The notes under the pieces are model-generated. The model was not told the DNA's origin, ran no database searches, and was given only the letters and a program-made list of their open reading frames with translations. The position numbers and the translations under genes are program-made. DNA of 64,000 nucleotides from NCBI GenBank assembly GCA_950295325.1, contig OX485803.1, positions 46,577,554 through 46,641,553 on the forward strand, in the 5' to 3' direction. Below, one piece after another: positions 11,401 through 24,260 of the stretch. Origin of the DNA: Polytrichum commune (taxonomy: Eukaryota; Streptophyta; Polytrichopsida; Polytrichales; Polytrichaceae). The stretch's first letter is position 1. The number at the start of each line of letters is the position of its first letter.

Positions 11401-12787
11401 AAGTGACTGGACACATCGAGAAACTGAATTGAGTCGAGGGTGAGAGGCAGGAAATTGCAGAGAACTCCCACCGAGTTCACAAGGCAGTCACGCTTAGGGG
11501 GGAGACTGGTTAGAGCGAAGGTAGTTAGTTATGTACTGTGAGGTCCAGGAGTAGTAGTCATGATGGGCTCTTCTTCCTATCCAACTCAGGTTCACATTCA
11601 TCATCATTATCATGTCCTAACAGGTCACCTCAACTGTTATATGACTTCATATGACGATAGTTAGGTAGACTCTACATAGCCTGTGGCAAACAAACACAAG
11701 CAAGAAGCAACTCTCTCTTCCTTTGTGAATTACATGAAGTGATATTGGCAATCTTTAGTCGACTGCTTCGTACACTTCCGGCAAGGGTTAACTTCAGCGT
11801 CGCCATTCCAAACCCCAGTAGTAGGACTCACAGAACATTCACATATAAACGTGATGGTTTAGTGAATGGAAAAGCAACGGTACAGGAGCAGGGCTGCCAC
11901 GGGTTCTTACCTACAGAAAATTGAGTGGCTTCGGTACAAAATGCAGAATCAGTGGTTTCTTATACTTATATGGTGCCATCGTTATCTTCACGACGTCATT
12001 CGTCAGTGATTCAAGGTTAATATAACAAAGGACCTATCCAGTCGATAAGTTTGGTCAGTCTAAGCACCGCAAGTGAATGAAGGCAACATCAAGCATATCA
12101 ACGTAGGCACAGATGTACACCAACCAGCCACATGAATATCATGCGTGTATGCAACCTTGGGATTAGAAATAAACTGCACTATGTTCAAATCATTCGACCT
12201 TATCGTCGTAGAACTAACGGAAGGGAAGTCTAGGGGATCTATGAGGAAGATGAAGAGGAGTGTACCCTGCACCTCGGTGGCTACCCTAGGAAATCTTAAC
12301 TCGACAACTCGAAAACCATGTAAAACAGTCCCCGCAAAACAAATTTTTCAATGGAACAAACACGTCGTGGATTGAACACCAAAAACCTTCACATAATCCT
12401 ACAAGATTCGAAAAATACACGGCTCCATGCAACTATAACTACAACTACAATTTCAGGGACATACATCACGCATGAAGTTGAAGCCCCATATGGAGTTGAA
12501 ACACCACATGGAAGTCTATTGGGTAAGAACCCATTGATACTGATGATGATGATGTTGTGATGAATTTCAGAAGACTTGGGAGGGGCAACAATGCATAACA
12601 GTAGTACTACTCTTAATGATGTAACATACGATGGCATAGCCCATGACCCCAGATCAACGTACAATGCGAAACCGGTGGAAGGGCATGTGACAGGTTTATA
12701 ATACCTACCTACCTTCGGGTATGTTAAAGCATTTCCCAAAGCAGGTACGATGATTCTGGAGAGCAGTTGATGGTCGGCAGTTGAAGT

Positions 12788-12825
<38 letters not shown>

Positions 12826-13416
12826 CCCAAAGTAGATTCTCGCAGCTCAACGAGAATTCACAAACCATAATCCACACAGGACACACATACAAAAACTAAA
12901 AACCACAACCAGACTAAACCCTCTACACCGCTGTTATTACCCAACACATCAAAGCTGGCGCCCACCCAGAGGCGAGAAACCAATTCTTGGAAAGTTGTCT
13001 CTGAATGAGGTTGTGATAATGGTCGGCACAGTATGGGTGGTTTCTACAGAGGAACGAAGGGGTAGCTGAGACTTAAATGACAAGAGACGAAGAAGGAGAA
13101 GAGGAGAAGAGGAAGAAATTTGCAAAGAGAGAAGAGAGCAGCTGGTGATGAGAAATGTGCGAAACGAAAATAGTGAGATGAAGTCGACAAGTGCGAGAGT
13201 GCGGAGAAGATATAGCCATGCAGAATCTTCAAAAAAGCGACAACTAGCCTCCTCACGACACATGCAGAAACTTCGAGAAAAACAAGGGACATGCGGGGAC
13301 GAGAATTGAGTGGAAATTTCGAGAGAAATGGTTTTGACCTTCGGCGACTTGATTGATGATACATCGTCCCCGTCTTTCTTTCAAAGAATTGCTGATCTTG
13401 CCGTACACTTCCGTTC
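11401..13416. other. Upstream intermediate-GC DNA, no gene established
   Basis: Composition is closer to the gene than to the AT-rich surroundings. It holds a (CT)n tract (12789-12822) and a GA-rich stretch near 13079-13135, which reads CT-rich on the minus strand as many plant 5' leaders do. Short frames on both strands have no recognisable motif. Untranslated first exons of the alpha-glucosidase gene could lie here, but this is not shown. Confidence 0.4.
12789..12822. repeat. (CT)n microsatellite
   Basis: An uninterrupted CT dinucleotide run of about 17 units. Confidence 0.95.
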
Positions 13417-13419
13417 TTA

Positions 13420-13814
13420 GGGTGAGTTTTCCATGTAGGCCGCTCGCCCACTAGATTCTAAATAATAGTGGGTTGGAGGTGTTCGCATGTAGTTAAGCAC
13501 CAACCGCCAACCAGCCACATTCTCGCTGTCCGTTGGGATGTGAAGGGTTGTGGATACATGTCGCTAGACTTTCATGTGCCCACCAAAGAATCTTGAACTT
13601 ACAAGTGTCGGTCATTCAAGGATTATTTTTAACAAGAGGAGGTTTTAACCTGGAGAAAAAGGTTAATAAGTGGACCTGGATTCGAGAAGATGGGAGTAGT
13701 TAGTTAGTTGACACATACGAACCCTATCTCACCATATTCCCTCTATAATCGGACGGGTTTGCTCTTATTCACCTTAGAATACAGTGCGCGAGCAGCCTAC
13801 ACGGAAACTCACCC
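13420..13814. mobile_element. PIF/Harbinger-type MITE, TSD TTA (family of the intron-2 fragment)
   Basis: The left end GGGTGAGTTTTCCATGTAGG pairs with the right end CCTACACGGAAACTCACCC. The inverted similarity continues inward over about 40 bp. TTA lies on both sides (13417-13419 and 13815-13817). The element is 395 bp and non-coding. Relatives are at 8731-8871 and 54801-54921. Confidence 0.85.
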
Positions 13815-13979
13815 TTACTACACTCAATTCATTCACCACACCTCTACACAATTACCACAACAACAAGAAAAACAATTCCAACTAATCCACATAATTCATA
13901 ATTCATGGTTGCATTCACTTCCATCCAACATTTCCCCTATTTACTCTATTGTTAACAAATAAACTTCTTCCTTCCATGT

Positions 13980-14230
13980 CGGCTTCCTCACTGGCGCGCA
14001 CGCCGAAGAACGTCACAGGATGGGATGGGTAGGGTTTGCCACGTGTCGCCATCAGCGGGCGCCAAGTGTCGAGAAGTCGGCAGCTGTTAAGGTCCCACCG
14101 CACCCATCTCCTCACGTGAGCACGTGTCCTGATCGGAGCCCTCCGTTCGGCGGTGGGCCCAGCCATGCAATAGGCGTGAGCCCTCCCGTGGGGGTGGGGC
14201 AGATACTTCACTGTGCTCTATCTGGGGTCA
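13980..14230. promoter_or_regulatory. GC-rich segment with three CACGTG G-boxes
   Basis: CACGTG occurs at 14040, 14113 and 14121 within about 90 bp, in a segment far richer in G+C than its surroundings. G-boxes bind bZIP and bHLH factors in plants. No gene start is visible nearby, so whether this is a promoter is open. Confidence 0.3.
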
Positions 14231-14789
14231 AACATTTCAAGGGCAGCCAATGGAAAACATAAAAGTCAAAATTTAGGCTGCCCGTCGTACACCTTGGCTA
14301 TCAAACGTGTGGCTGGCATTGATTTGCTTTGGGACTCAAGTTCCCGGATTTGCAGTTATTTCCGGTTTCTCGGGCGGTTGGGTTAAGTTTGTAACCAGGA
14401 GAGCTAGAGCTAAGACACAAGGTTCGGGCCAAACACAGTCAGGGTCTAGTCATTTTGCCTGAAACTATGGTCTACATGGAGAGGGGGAGAGGTTGTATAC
14501 AAGCATACGTCTCATTCATCTAACATAAAAGCCATGAAATAGTATGGAACCCGGAAGGTTACTTTTTAAAGTTGACTTGACATCGGAATCTACTTTACAG
14601 ACCTTGTTGAATTAGTCTAGTCAAGATCGATTGAGATGAACCGGCATCAGACTCACAGAGGGACCCCGGTCGTGAAATCTTCTCTCTGCTTGCTGGACAA
14701 ACTAGTCCAATGGGCCACGTATATGTACCTCCTATGTTCCCCTAGAAAAAGTACTATGAGGTGTCAAGTTTATATGTTGGGTAAAGAGA

Positions 14790-14791
<2 letters not shown>

Positions 14792-14827
<36 letters not shown>
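14792..14827. repeat. (CT)n microsatellite
   Basis: An uninterrupted CT run of about 18 units. Confidence 0.95.
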
Positions 14828-14831
<4 letters not shown>

Positions 14832-17663
14832 TGGACCCAAGAATGAAGCCACATCTAATAATAGTTTATGGCAACTACACTAAATATTGTAGTTAGTGTC
14901 ATATGTACAATTTTAAGTCACCCACTAAATTAATGAGTTACCTTAAATTATGTTAATTAAAGAGAAATCACCTAACCACGCTGTGTATATAACTTGGAAC
15001 ACCTTCTAACCATCAAACCCTAAATTGTATGTATATTTCTTCTAAAATTTTGTTTGATCCCCCCCCCCCCCCAGCATGTATCTTATATGGTTTCATATGC
15101 CATTTTACAAACAAACAAAAAATGAATAGCGGAAACCCTGAATAAAGTACATGCTATATAACTAATTTCATGTGACATTAGAATTGATGTGTCGTGCTAA
15201 TTAGAGTGACCTTCAAGACTTGTCATGTAATAGCAAGTGTCTCATATCACCTTATATGGTTATCACCTATTGCTTGCAAAATTGTTTACGTGCCTAACTA
15301 GACCTAAAAGAAAAGTAAGAAAAGTAGTAAGGTGCTTGGGATTATACAATTGAGGGCAAGGCCCCTCATTCCCATATATATTTAGCTACAGGAATTAGTG
15401 GCCTTGCACCGTTAGAAGAGGCACTAAAGTTCTTGTACAACCATTACCTCAAAAGATTTGATTCTTATACATAAAGTCATGAGATGTGGGGGATTGACCT
15501 TACATCAAAGATGCGTTCTAAAGTAGCTCTAAAAGGCCTATGTCAAAGTACTAAACTTTCAAATAGGAAGTTATGGGCCGTGAATGCCAATGAGATCGAG
15601 AGCCTCACAAACCTCTATAGCTCGAAAGAGCTTCAATCAAATATGTCTTTCAGCAAAGGCCATAGGAGATGGATGACTTGTGTCCATTGCAATGCTTATG
15701 AGTCGAACTTCTTCATTTGTATATAAATTAGAAGCGAGTGATGTAGTTTGGGGTGGAAACTAGAGATTTCACCTTTTTTTATTGAAATTCTTTTCTTTCC
15801 ATGGTATGAGTTAGGACAACCTTTCAATGAGAATATTGAATTTGTAGTTGTCTTCCCCTAAAATAGGGACCTTGTAACTTACAACCCTTCAACTAGTACT
15901 TCCCATGCATGAAATATTCTCCTCGCTCTACTCCAAGGCCTACTACCAACCCCCTCTTAGTAGGACATTGTTATTACTACTATCAACTCAATCTTCTAAC
16001 CTTGTTTATATACAAGGTTCAAAACTTGGAACCACACTTTTCAATCTTAAGGTAGATAGGCTTAATTTGGTTGCTTCGTTTTATGTAGAAACCCCATTTT
16101 AAAGTGTATTCGAGCTAGTTCATGCCACTAAAATGTCAGTATCCTTTTCAAAGAGACATCAAGAAGAGATATACTCCAAAACTTTGTGGAATCAATACGG
16201 GCTTTTTCATATACATTTGCGGATGCACACGTTTCTTGAACCTTTTGAACATGAGTGGTCTGAGGTAGCAAACAACAAACAGTAGCCAAATAAGGCACAT
16301 CTATCTTGTGTCCAAAGAACAAATTTGCTTTTGGCCTTGCAGTAGCAAGTCCTTTGCTATTGCATGTTCATTATGTCTACTCCTCTCAAGAGTTCATCTT
16401 TAGGGCCTTGAGTTACTAAAGTGCTTGTGGGCCCTATAAGCTATGGTTTTGGTCCAAGTCACATGGTAGTCTCAAAGTTTCCAAAGTATGTCTTTGTGAT
16501 TGGTTCAAAATTCAAAAGCTTACGGGAGCTCAAAAGTGGTTGCCACACTATTTCCATGCTCCGTCATGGTGTCCCGGTTGGCTCATGATGTGTGAAGCCT
16601 TTGGAAAATGTGTGTTGGGTGGGGGTGGGGGGCACTAGCTCTCATTGAGATTTATTGCTCCAAAAGATCTGATATTTTAGGAGCTTTACCTTTTTTTCAC
16701 AAGCATTTATACATGGCATTCTTTTGGTATGCGTCTTACTTGCAAATAATAGTTGTTGCTCTAGCTAACACCTCCCTTTGCTATAGGAGTTGCCTCCCAA
16801 CCCACCTTTTGGGAGCAACTGTCAAAAGTGCAATTAGCAAAAGAAAAATGCCGAGCCATCATAGTGATTTTGGCCATGAAGAGCAATCATAAGCAAATGG
16901 AAGGAAATGTGGGAGAGATGGACAAGAGGAGAATAGTGTACCACCCTAAACCTTCACTTGCCAAAGAGTTATGCATGATGGATGCACTCAAGAGCGGTAA
17001 ACTCCATGGATTGCCCCCTAGAACATGGTGGGGATGAGCGTCACTAAGCCACATGAAAACGATGGGGACAAGCATAATTGTGGTAGGAAATGCAATGTGT
17101 CTCACAAGAGTGTCGCTCTTGAGCATTGATGAGAGAGAGCAAAAATTGAGAAGTGGGGGATGTGGTGCTAGCCATGTCAAGGCCCTTCCTACCTACCCAA
17201 AGGTGGGATTTGGCAAGTTAGAAGAAGTTAGGTATGAACTAAGGTGGGGCCTTAGAGTGACTCACATTGTATTATAAATGAGGTAATTGTGATGCAGATC
17301 TTGACAAACCCAAGATTTTCCACCGAGGGTACATGCTACCCATACATATTAAAACATCCAGAATCTTAACATCAAAAATATTTATGGTTTAACGAATATT
17401 TTGGACTACGTGCTCAAAATTGATTAAGCGATCTAGGTTCAAAAGTCCACATAATTGGGGGGGAAGGGACCTACACAATTGTTTTGTGGCTCCGACATAT
17501 TTGATGTTGAAAATCATAGCAACAACAATGGGGGGGTAATCAAAAAACAAATCAATAGATTTTTGTTAAAAACAATGTGAGAATCAATGTAGCAAACAAC
17601 AAAAACTAACCATTTATGACACATTTACCTTTACTTTGAAAGCATGATACAATAAGAATTGTA

Positions 17664-17854
17664 TTTAGTGTCAATCATTATTTGAAATTATGCATTGCTA
17701 TAATTGTTTGCCGTATATCTCCTTTTTTTTTGCCAACAAAGGTCAATTTGGTTGTTAGGACATTACAGAACGGTAACATCTTTTCTTGGATAAAATTACA
17801 TCAACAATAAAAAGATATAGCAATGTGTAACTCCAGATAGTCAGTGACACTAAA
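17664..17854. mobile_element. TA-flanked MITE (TTTAGTGTCA family)
   Basis: The left end TTTAGTGTCA and the right end TGACACTAAA are inverted, with about 45 bp of imperfect TIR reaching a conserved ATGC/CATTGCTATA-type motif. TA is on both sides. The element is 191 bp and non-coding. The TA TSD fits Tc1/mariner-type mobilisation. Confidence 0.75.
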
Positions 17855-19288
17855 TACAAAATTTAGGGTAAAGGCCCCATAACCGATCACTTTTAGAGAT
17901 TTTGCCCCAAATTTGGAGAAGTATAAGGTGGTGCGATTCTCCCCCCACGTAGGAAGATAGGAATCAAGAGGATTGCAAACTTTTCAGTAGTTTTATTCCT
18001 TAAATCGTAATTACCATGATCTTTTGAAGCCAAAAGTTGGTCCAAACATATTACCAATGTCTGGAGTTTGTCATAACTGCTTGTTTTAACCGCACGTTTT
18101 TCCTCACTTTAGCACTCAAAACCAAGACATGTCTCATGACACTATTGGTTCCGGTCCGATCGAAATCTACTCCCAACCTGATTGAAATTGCGATACTCTA
18201 TAGATAACCGATGGGCCCTTATCGGTAATGGACGCCTCTACTATAGTGTAGTGAGAGCCCTATATATGCTCTTCATCCAAACGTTTTGAACATGGGCTCT
18301 CCCTCCAAAGCTCATTGTGGGCTTCAAGATTGTCCTCCTTCGGACATGATTGTCATCAAAAGTTGTGCTACTACTAACTTACTGTCTATTACCTATGACC
18401 GATATGTAGTGGGAAGTTGTTCGTTTGTTAATAGTGAAATGCCATTGAGGATTTATTACGTGTAGCCAGGCCCACTGCTATTGGATTATGGGTGTCCCAC
18501 CCCAATTGCTTGATCCGACTTGGAAACCCCCCCGCATAGTGACATTTGTCGATCACTTGTCGACCTTTTTGAACCGATTTGGGGCGAATCTCCGTGAACG
18601 AGGTGCGGATTACACATTTTGTAATGCGATGCATGCCATGTGGTGGTGGGTTCGTGGCTAGTACAAAGGAATTGCCGAATTGTTTGAGACATGAGTATTT
18701 TCCTATTATTACTTTGCCGCATTATTGAGGGATAGGAGGGTTAGTGGTTGGGAGGGATTCACGCAATTGACACCGGTGTCTAGGAAGATTTTAGGGCATG
18801 ATCGGTCAAAATCATAGTGTTCCCAGTCCAACCGGTTACATAAATAAACAAATGTTCAATGTCGGGTAATCCGACGTGAATTGGAGTCCGTTGGCCCTAC
18901 CATGTTCAAGAATCCTCTTGGTGCAGGGTGGGGTTTACTGCCTACATTGCGGCGAGTGGGCTCTTGGCTTCTTATCTACCTAGCTAGTCTTTTTCTCTTG
19001 TCCAATAGAGAGAAGATTGTACAACAAGAATCGAAATGCCAACCACTTCATTCGGAAATGGGTACCTCTGCATTATCACCCGGTAGTTTAGGGTCATCTA
19101 GGACCCAACTAGTTACATGCTATAATCTACTGGGGTTTTTATTTATTAGTTCAAGATGTGTTTTATAATTTCTCTTTAAGGATCCGTAAATTTCTTGAAG
19201 TCTTGAAGCTCAACCGGTTATTTCCCAAACTCAACCAAGTTCATCTGTAACTAGTTGTCAATTCTCCCCATTTTCTGATTGATACTAA

Positions 19289-19632
19289 GGGCCGATTCAC
19301 ATGAGGAGTCGAGGTCAATTTGGGGCTCTAATGTGCATAAAATCCTCGTACATGATTGGTCTAATCCATTCAATCAATCTCAAGGCCTTTACATGGAGGA
19401 GTCGAGGCCATTCCCTCATATTCATATCTAATGAGGTGAAATTATATTCTAATGCACTATAAACAAAATTTGAGACAACTTGAGCGACGAGAATTGGATC
19501 AGACCAAAATGGAAAGCCAATTTGCTTCCTTAGGGCCATAATGAAGCTTCCTCCCTTCTTGGCCCAAGATCAATATTTTGTGTGAATTGACTTCAGATTT
19601 TGAAGGCCTCGACTCCTCATGTAAAGCGGCCC
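19289..19632. mobile_element. Harbinger-type MITE with GGGCCG ends
   Basis: The left end GGGCCGATTCACATGAGGAG is inverse to the right end CTCCTCATGTAAAGCGGCCC. Left flank is TAA and right flank GAA, so the TSD is probably TAA with one change. An internal copy of the terminus (TTTACATGGAGGAGTCGAGG) occurs near 19386. It is 344 bp and resembles the element at 3055-3584 in its ends. Confidence 0.75.
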
Positions 19633-19788
19633 GAACTTAGAAGATATGTTGGTCTAATTATCGCACAATCACTCTTTTTGATTGCACGCCCATATTTGAT
19701 GGTAGACATTGATAATAAATTTGTAAATGTGGTGATGAGATTGAACTATCATTATATTACTCAACATGCCCTCAGAATTCCTAGGGAA

Positions 19789-20070
19789 TGGATGTGCTTA
19801 GTTTAAATCCCTCTCCTTGTTGTCATATTTCCTTCTACTATCACATATTTTGACATTGAAATAATCCACCCAAGATTTCAAACCGCACGCTTGCACATAT
19901 CACATTGTCATTATTATCAGGTATGTAATGTTGATTTTATGTTATTCCATGATGTCACATGTTACACTAATTCATAGTTATCACACATCCATGTCAAAAT
20001 TGCATATCTCCTTGATATCACGTGAACTTTGACTGCCACATATTAAGGAGGTTAGAGTGTATTTTCATAG
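19789..20070. repeat. Dispersed repeat, inverted partner of 22312-22570
   Basis: Blocks such as GGATGTGCTT, TTTTGACATT, CATTGTCATTATT and TATCACACATCCATG recur in the same order on the minus strand of 22312-22570. Similarity at the inner edge (TTAGAGTGTA) continues to the far side of the 21367-22311 element, so this copy looks like an uninterrupted version of the other. Confidence 0.65.
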
Positions 20071-20785
20071 GAACGCTTCATAGTCTACTCAATAATGTTA
20101 TGCACTTTGAATATGACCACTTTGCACTTGCTCAAACTATCTTGGCTTGAACACTGATCATGGTCTCAATAGTTTGAGCATTGGATGAAGGATTTTTCAA
20201 ATCCAAGCACCAAACTACCAAACATTGAAAGTTCAAACACTCAACTTCTATCATTTTTGTGTGGAAGAGGATTGCTAGCTTGTGCACATCATACGTGTTG
20301 TCATTAGAATGACATGTGCCCATTGGTTTAGTGGTTGAATGTGGAAGAAGTTGACAACGCCATAGATGGTGTCACCCACTATTTTAAGGGTTCTAAGGTA
20401 TGTGGCCTCATCATGGGCATTTCCCATCTTATACACAATGTCAAGAAGTGGATTGAATCAAAACTTGTCTCGTTTGGTAAACAAACTTAAATCTCGTGAA
20501 TTGTCATTTTAGATTTCAAAATTGAAGTTGAGATGCAAAAGTCATAAGTGGTCAAAGTAAAGATACTTATAGAATAATAAATTTAAATAGCATAGACCCA
20601 ATTGTGTGATTATCGAACCTACAATGCTATGTGCAATTAGGTCGCCTTCATAAAGGACCGTTTGCCTCTCTACTCATGCAAATTACCTTGGATCAAAATC
20701 AAATTACAAAAACTAATTGTGTTTATTCTTCCACATAGTAGCCACATTGGGAAAATAATTGCCGTATGTTGTTACTATTGCAATG

Positions 20786-21262
20786 AATGTTCAAAATAGG
20801 GTGGATTGTTGCTATAGTAGTGTGGAGCAACCTAATTGCACATATCAGTGTCGAACAATGTCCATATTTGGATTGGATTCCTAAGGTATGTTGGTGTCAT
20901 TTGGTTTGTTCGTTTTCCATACTCTCCAACTTCTGCCACTCAAATTTACACAACAAAACTCGTGTTGCATTAGGAAATCTACAATGAAACATTTGCAAAA
21001 GCCGGATTAAAAATCAAACCTCCTTCGATTCAGTTATGGTTATCGAAAGTGCATGTTTGTGGATATTTTAACTGAATTCATAGGTCCTCTCAATTGTGTT
21101 CACTGTTGAGTGTAGAATAGTAGAGTTATTAAAATGTGAAGACATAGTCCAATCTCTTTTAAATGTGTGTCTTTATGATGTTTTCTCTTTGATCCTCATC
21201 GAACCACATACAAATCAAATACAAGGGTGCGATTAAGAAAACAAGCCACTTAAGACCCATCT
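20786..21262. repeat. Dispersed repeat, direct partner of 23880-24260
   Basis: Shared ordered blocks include TCTCCAACTT, GTGCATGTTTGT, CAATTGTGTTCACT, GATCTCTTTTAAA or close variants, and CTTTGATCCTCA. Both copies are diverged and non-coding. Confidence 0.6.
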
Positions 21263-21366
21263 ACCCTAGTCCAATCTAATCGTAACATAAGTCATTTTGA
21301 TGCTTGTTCTTAACTCTTGATCTTACCATTCATATGTAACATCCACACATTACACTCTAATTTCCC

Positions 21367-22311
21367 TACCGTACGTTAAGGGCAGCTTCAGCACAAAATA
21401 ATTCTAAAAATAGACGCCGAAAATTTTGGAATATTATTGGCATTTTTTCCTAATATAAAATTAATTATTTTTCAAAATTGCCGAAAAGTAAGAAATTTTT
21501 ACTTCTCACTAGAGTTTTACTTACAGTGGAAGCATATGTGAATTTTGAAAGAGAGAAGGTGCTCCTTTTGTAATCAAGCTCACTTACATTAGTCCACAAA
21601 GAATATGGGTTAAGAAGTAGCAAGACTCTAGGTGAGGCTTTTCAAATGTGTTGTACACAAACTTTTGGAGTCCAATTGAGCATAGAAGATGAAGTTTTAT
21701 AGAATTTTGTCCAACTAACAAAAGTTGAGAAATCAATCCTTCTTCCACCTCCAACAAGTTTTGTGTCAAAATAAGTCTTTATGCAAAAGATATGGACAAA
21801 ACATTGCAGCCGGGTAAAGATCAAAAAATTAAAATGTGTTCATAACAGTTTTTCGGAGCTCATTTGTGCATAGAAGATCAACTTTTTTGGAATTTTGTTG
21901 GTCTAAGAAAAGTTTACAAATCAAGTAATCTTTCACCTCCAACAAATTTTATGTCATTTGAAGACTCTATGCAAATGTTATGCGAGTTATAAAAATGAAG
22001 TCTAACTCGGTGCTTCACCTCAAAGTTTACATATCCCATATGCATTGTTGAACACAACTCCACTCTACTTGCATAAAGCACAGAGCATTCTCTACTCTTT
22101 ACTCACATCTTACTTGTCATTCAATGCAAGAGAGAGGTACAAGATATGAGCTTAAATAGAAAATTAAAAATGAATTTAAGCTGAATTTTAAAAATTAAAA
22201 GAGAAAATTGCCGAAAATATGAATATACTATTTCTAGGTGCCGAACACTATTTTTTTACTTTTAATAATTATTCGGCAAGAGAGCGCTGAAGCTGCCCTT
22301 AACGTACGGTA
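21367..22311. mobile_element. 945-bp TIR element with palindromic CGTACGTTAA ends
   Basis: Its 26-bp ends are perfect inverted copies (TACCGTACGTTAAGGGCA... and the reverse). The sequence GGGCAGCTTCAGC is flanked by TTAA on both sides. The element therefore begins either at TACCG with a 26-bp TIR or at GGGC with a TTAA TSD. Inside, a segment of about 195 bp is tandemly duplicated (from about 21645 and 21840). No long frame. Confidence 0.75.
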
Positions 22312-22570
22312 ATATCATGCATGTGGAAACCAAAGTGCATGTGATATTAAGGAGGTATGTAGTGTTAGCATGGATGTGTGATAATAGACAAGTAGTGTAG
22401 GACATGACATTATGGAACGACACAAAATCCGCATTGCATTAATGACAATAATGACAACATGATGCATGCGAGCGTGTGGCTTGAATTCTTTAGTGGATTG
22501 CTTAATGTCAAAACCCATGATATAAGAGATGGAAATGTGACAACAACAAGGGAGATTTAAACCAAGCACA
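22312..22570. repeat. Dispersed repeat, inverted partner of 19789-20070
   Basis: This is the part of the older repeat lying to the right of the 945-bp element. The rest (GGAAATTAGAGTGTA on the minus strand) is on its left side near 21350. Confidence 0.6.
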
Positions 22571-22939
22571 TCCGCTATTTAGGGTTTGGGGATATAAGAG
22601 AGGGAGCGACATTACGAAGGGTGATATTACGGAGATTAGGGTTGCCTAAAAACACATTGATGTGAGCCACGGAGCAATTGAACGATTCTCACACGAATTG
22701 ATGCCTCATTTTATATTGATGCTAGATGACGTCTTTTGATGAGTAGAGCTCTCGCTACAACCAATGGCTTTCCTATTCCTTTTTGGTTTTCCAGACTTTA
22801 AAATAAGTTTCATTTCATTCACCAATTGTATGTACCTAACAATCAACCTTTTGGTTGGTGTTTGAAAATGGCCCCTCGTGAATTCAAGGGCCCAAGCATA
22901 GTTTACAATGGTCAATCTGAGATGACCCTATACTACATG

Positions 22940-23020
22940 ATGATACTCAAAATGGAAGAGGGTGATTGACGGTTCAAATCCTGGCCGCAATGTCTTCTCT
23001 CTCCTTGACAAAAAAATCTA
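22940..23020 (+). mobile_element. Possible SINE tail with a Pol III B-box-like motif
   Basis: GGTTCAAATCC at about 22972 matches the tRNA-type B box and is followed by CTCTCTCCTTG and a short A run. A convincing A box and TSD were not found, so this is tentative. Confidence 0.25.
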
Positions 23021-23034
23021 CACTGGATATCACA

Positions 23035-23223
23035 TTTCTATCACTTATTATGTGTAATTATGCAATGCTATATTTTCTTATTACTAATACAAGTTTTTTA
23101 CCAACTAAAGATGTTGATGTTCTATAATATCCAAATAACCAATTTGACTTCTGTTGGCAAAAAATTAAATTTACAGTAAATAGTTATGACAATGCGTAAA
23201 TCCAAATTGTAAGTGACACTAAA
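23035..23223. mobile_element. TA-flanked MITE, relative of 17664-17854
   Basis: The right end AAGTGACACTAAA is followed by TA. Inverted similarity runs through TATCACTTA...ATTATGCAATGCTATA on the left. The left boundary is approximate. Confidence 0.6.
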
Positions 23224-23283
23224 TATATTATTTATGGAGCAATGTGACACTAACATGCCTTCCAAAAAGTAGAAGTTTATAAT

Positions 23284-23312
23284 GGTATGTATGTATGTAT
23301 GTATGTATGTAT
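23284..23312. repeat. (GTAT)n microsatellite
   Basis: Seven tandem GTAT units. Confidence 0.9.
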
Positions 23313-23681
23313 GGGAATCAATTAAAGAGGTAGCGCAGAGATGGGCATAGGCACATCCTACAAAAGCATGGCCGCATCCTATAGGCGCATGATCACATCC
23401 TACATAGTCATGCTCACATCCTACTTGCATGGATGGTGCAGTGCATTTCACTCCATGTGAGAGGGAAGGTAACCATGTCATTACCATAAGGTACAAAAAT
23501 TGGAAACGATGAATGATTCTTGTGTGGACCCAAAATAGTTAATTGTATAAATGCTAGCCTGGCAAGGATGCAGTGATTGGTTGGGTAGGTGTTGTCTCAC
23601 ACCACTTGCAATCACTTTTGAGTGCCATTGAGTTGACTGATTTGCGTGCGAATGTGCATTGAAACAACATTGACTTGCCTA

Positions 23682-23870
23682 ATTAGTGTGGGTTACCATT
23701 TGGAGTTATGCGTTGCTATAACTTTTTAACTAAAGTATCATTTGTTTACCCAAATAATTTAAATAGTTAGTATGCACACCAAAGAATGTGATATGACTTA
23801 GTTGGTAAAAACAATAATGTCGGTAGAAACTTGGCGCAACACATAACTCCATATGGCAACCCACACTTAT
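23682..23870. mobile_element. TA-flanked MITE, relative of 17664-17854
   Basis: The left ATTAGTGTGGGTTACCATTT and right ATATGGCAACCCACACTTAT are inverted, with TA on both sides. The shared inner motif GGAGTTATGCGTTGCTATA links it to the two other copies. It is 189 bp. Confidence 0.75.
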
Positions 23871-23879
23871 TAGACAAAC

Positions 23880-24260
23880 TAGTGTGGAGGGTGTGTTTGG
23901 GAACATGTGTCCATGTTGGCATAAGGGAACAATGTTTGTTTGTTGTTGTTGTTCAATTTGCTTTTCATGTTCTCCAACTTTTCTGTTAGATTTACACGAT
24001 GAAAGTTCTATTGGGTTGATAAATATACAACGAAGCTACAAACAAAATCATGTTGATAATTGGACTTCCCCTTATTTAGCTGTGCATGTTTGTTGAGTCC
24101 TACACAAAATTCATAAGTCCTCCCAATTGTGTTCACTATTGAATGTGAAGACGTAAGTTGATCTCTTTTAAACATGTGAACTTATGACCTTTATTCTTTG
24201 ATCCTCACCTAACAACACACCAATCTAATTTAGGTGTGTGATCAAGAAAAGTAGTTGAAT
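23880..24260. repeat. Dispersed repeat, direct partner of 20786-21262
   Basis: Same ordered blocks as at 20786-21262. Confidence 0.6.

Larger units (their letters stand above)
13818..17661. other. Gene-free stretch
   Basis: Apart from the G-box cluster it holds a (CT)n run at 14792-14827 and a poly(C) run near 15060-15072. The open frames at 15484-15726 and 16608-17037 lack recognisable domains. Confidence 0.5.

Noticed and set aside
17860-18800. TIR pair suggested by ACCGATCAC (17882) and TGATCGGTC (18798)
   Set aside because: The similarity is too short and no flanking duplication was found.
22972-22982. tRNA gene suggested by GGTTCAAATCC
   Set aside because: No acceptor stem, anticodon arm or A box could be assembled around it. 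At most a SINE remnant.
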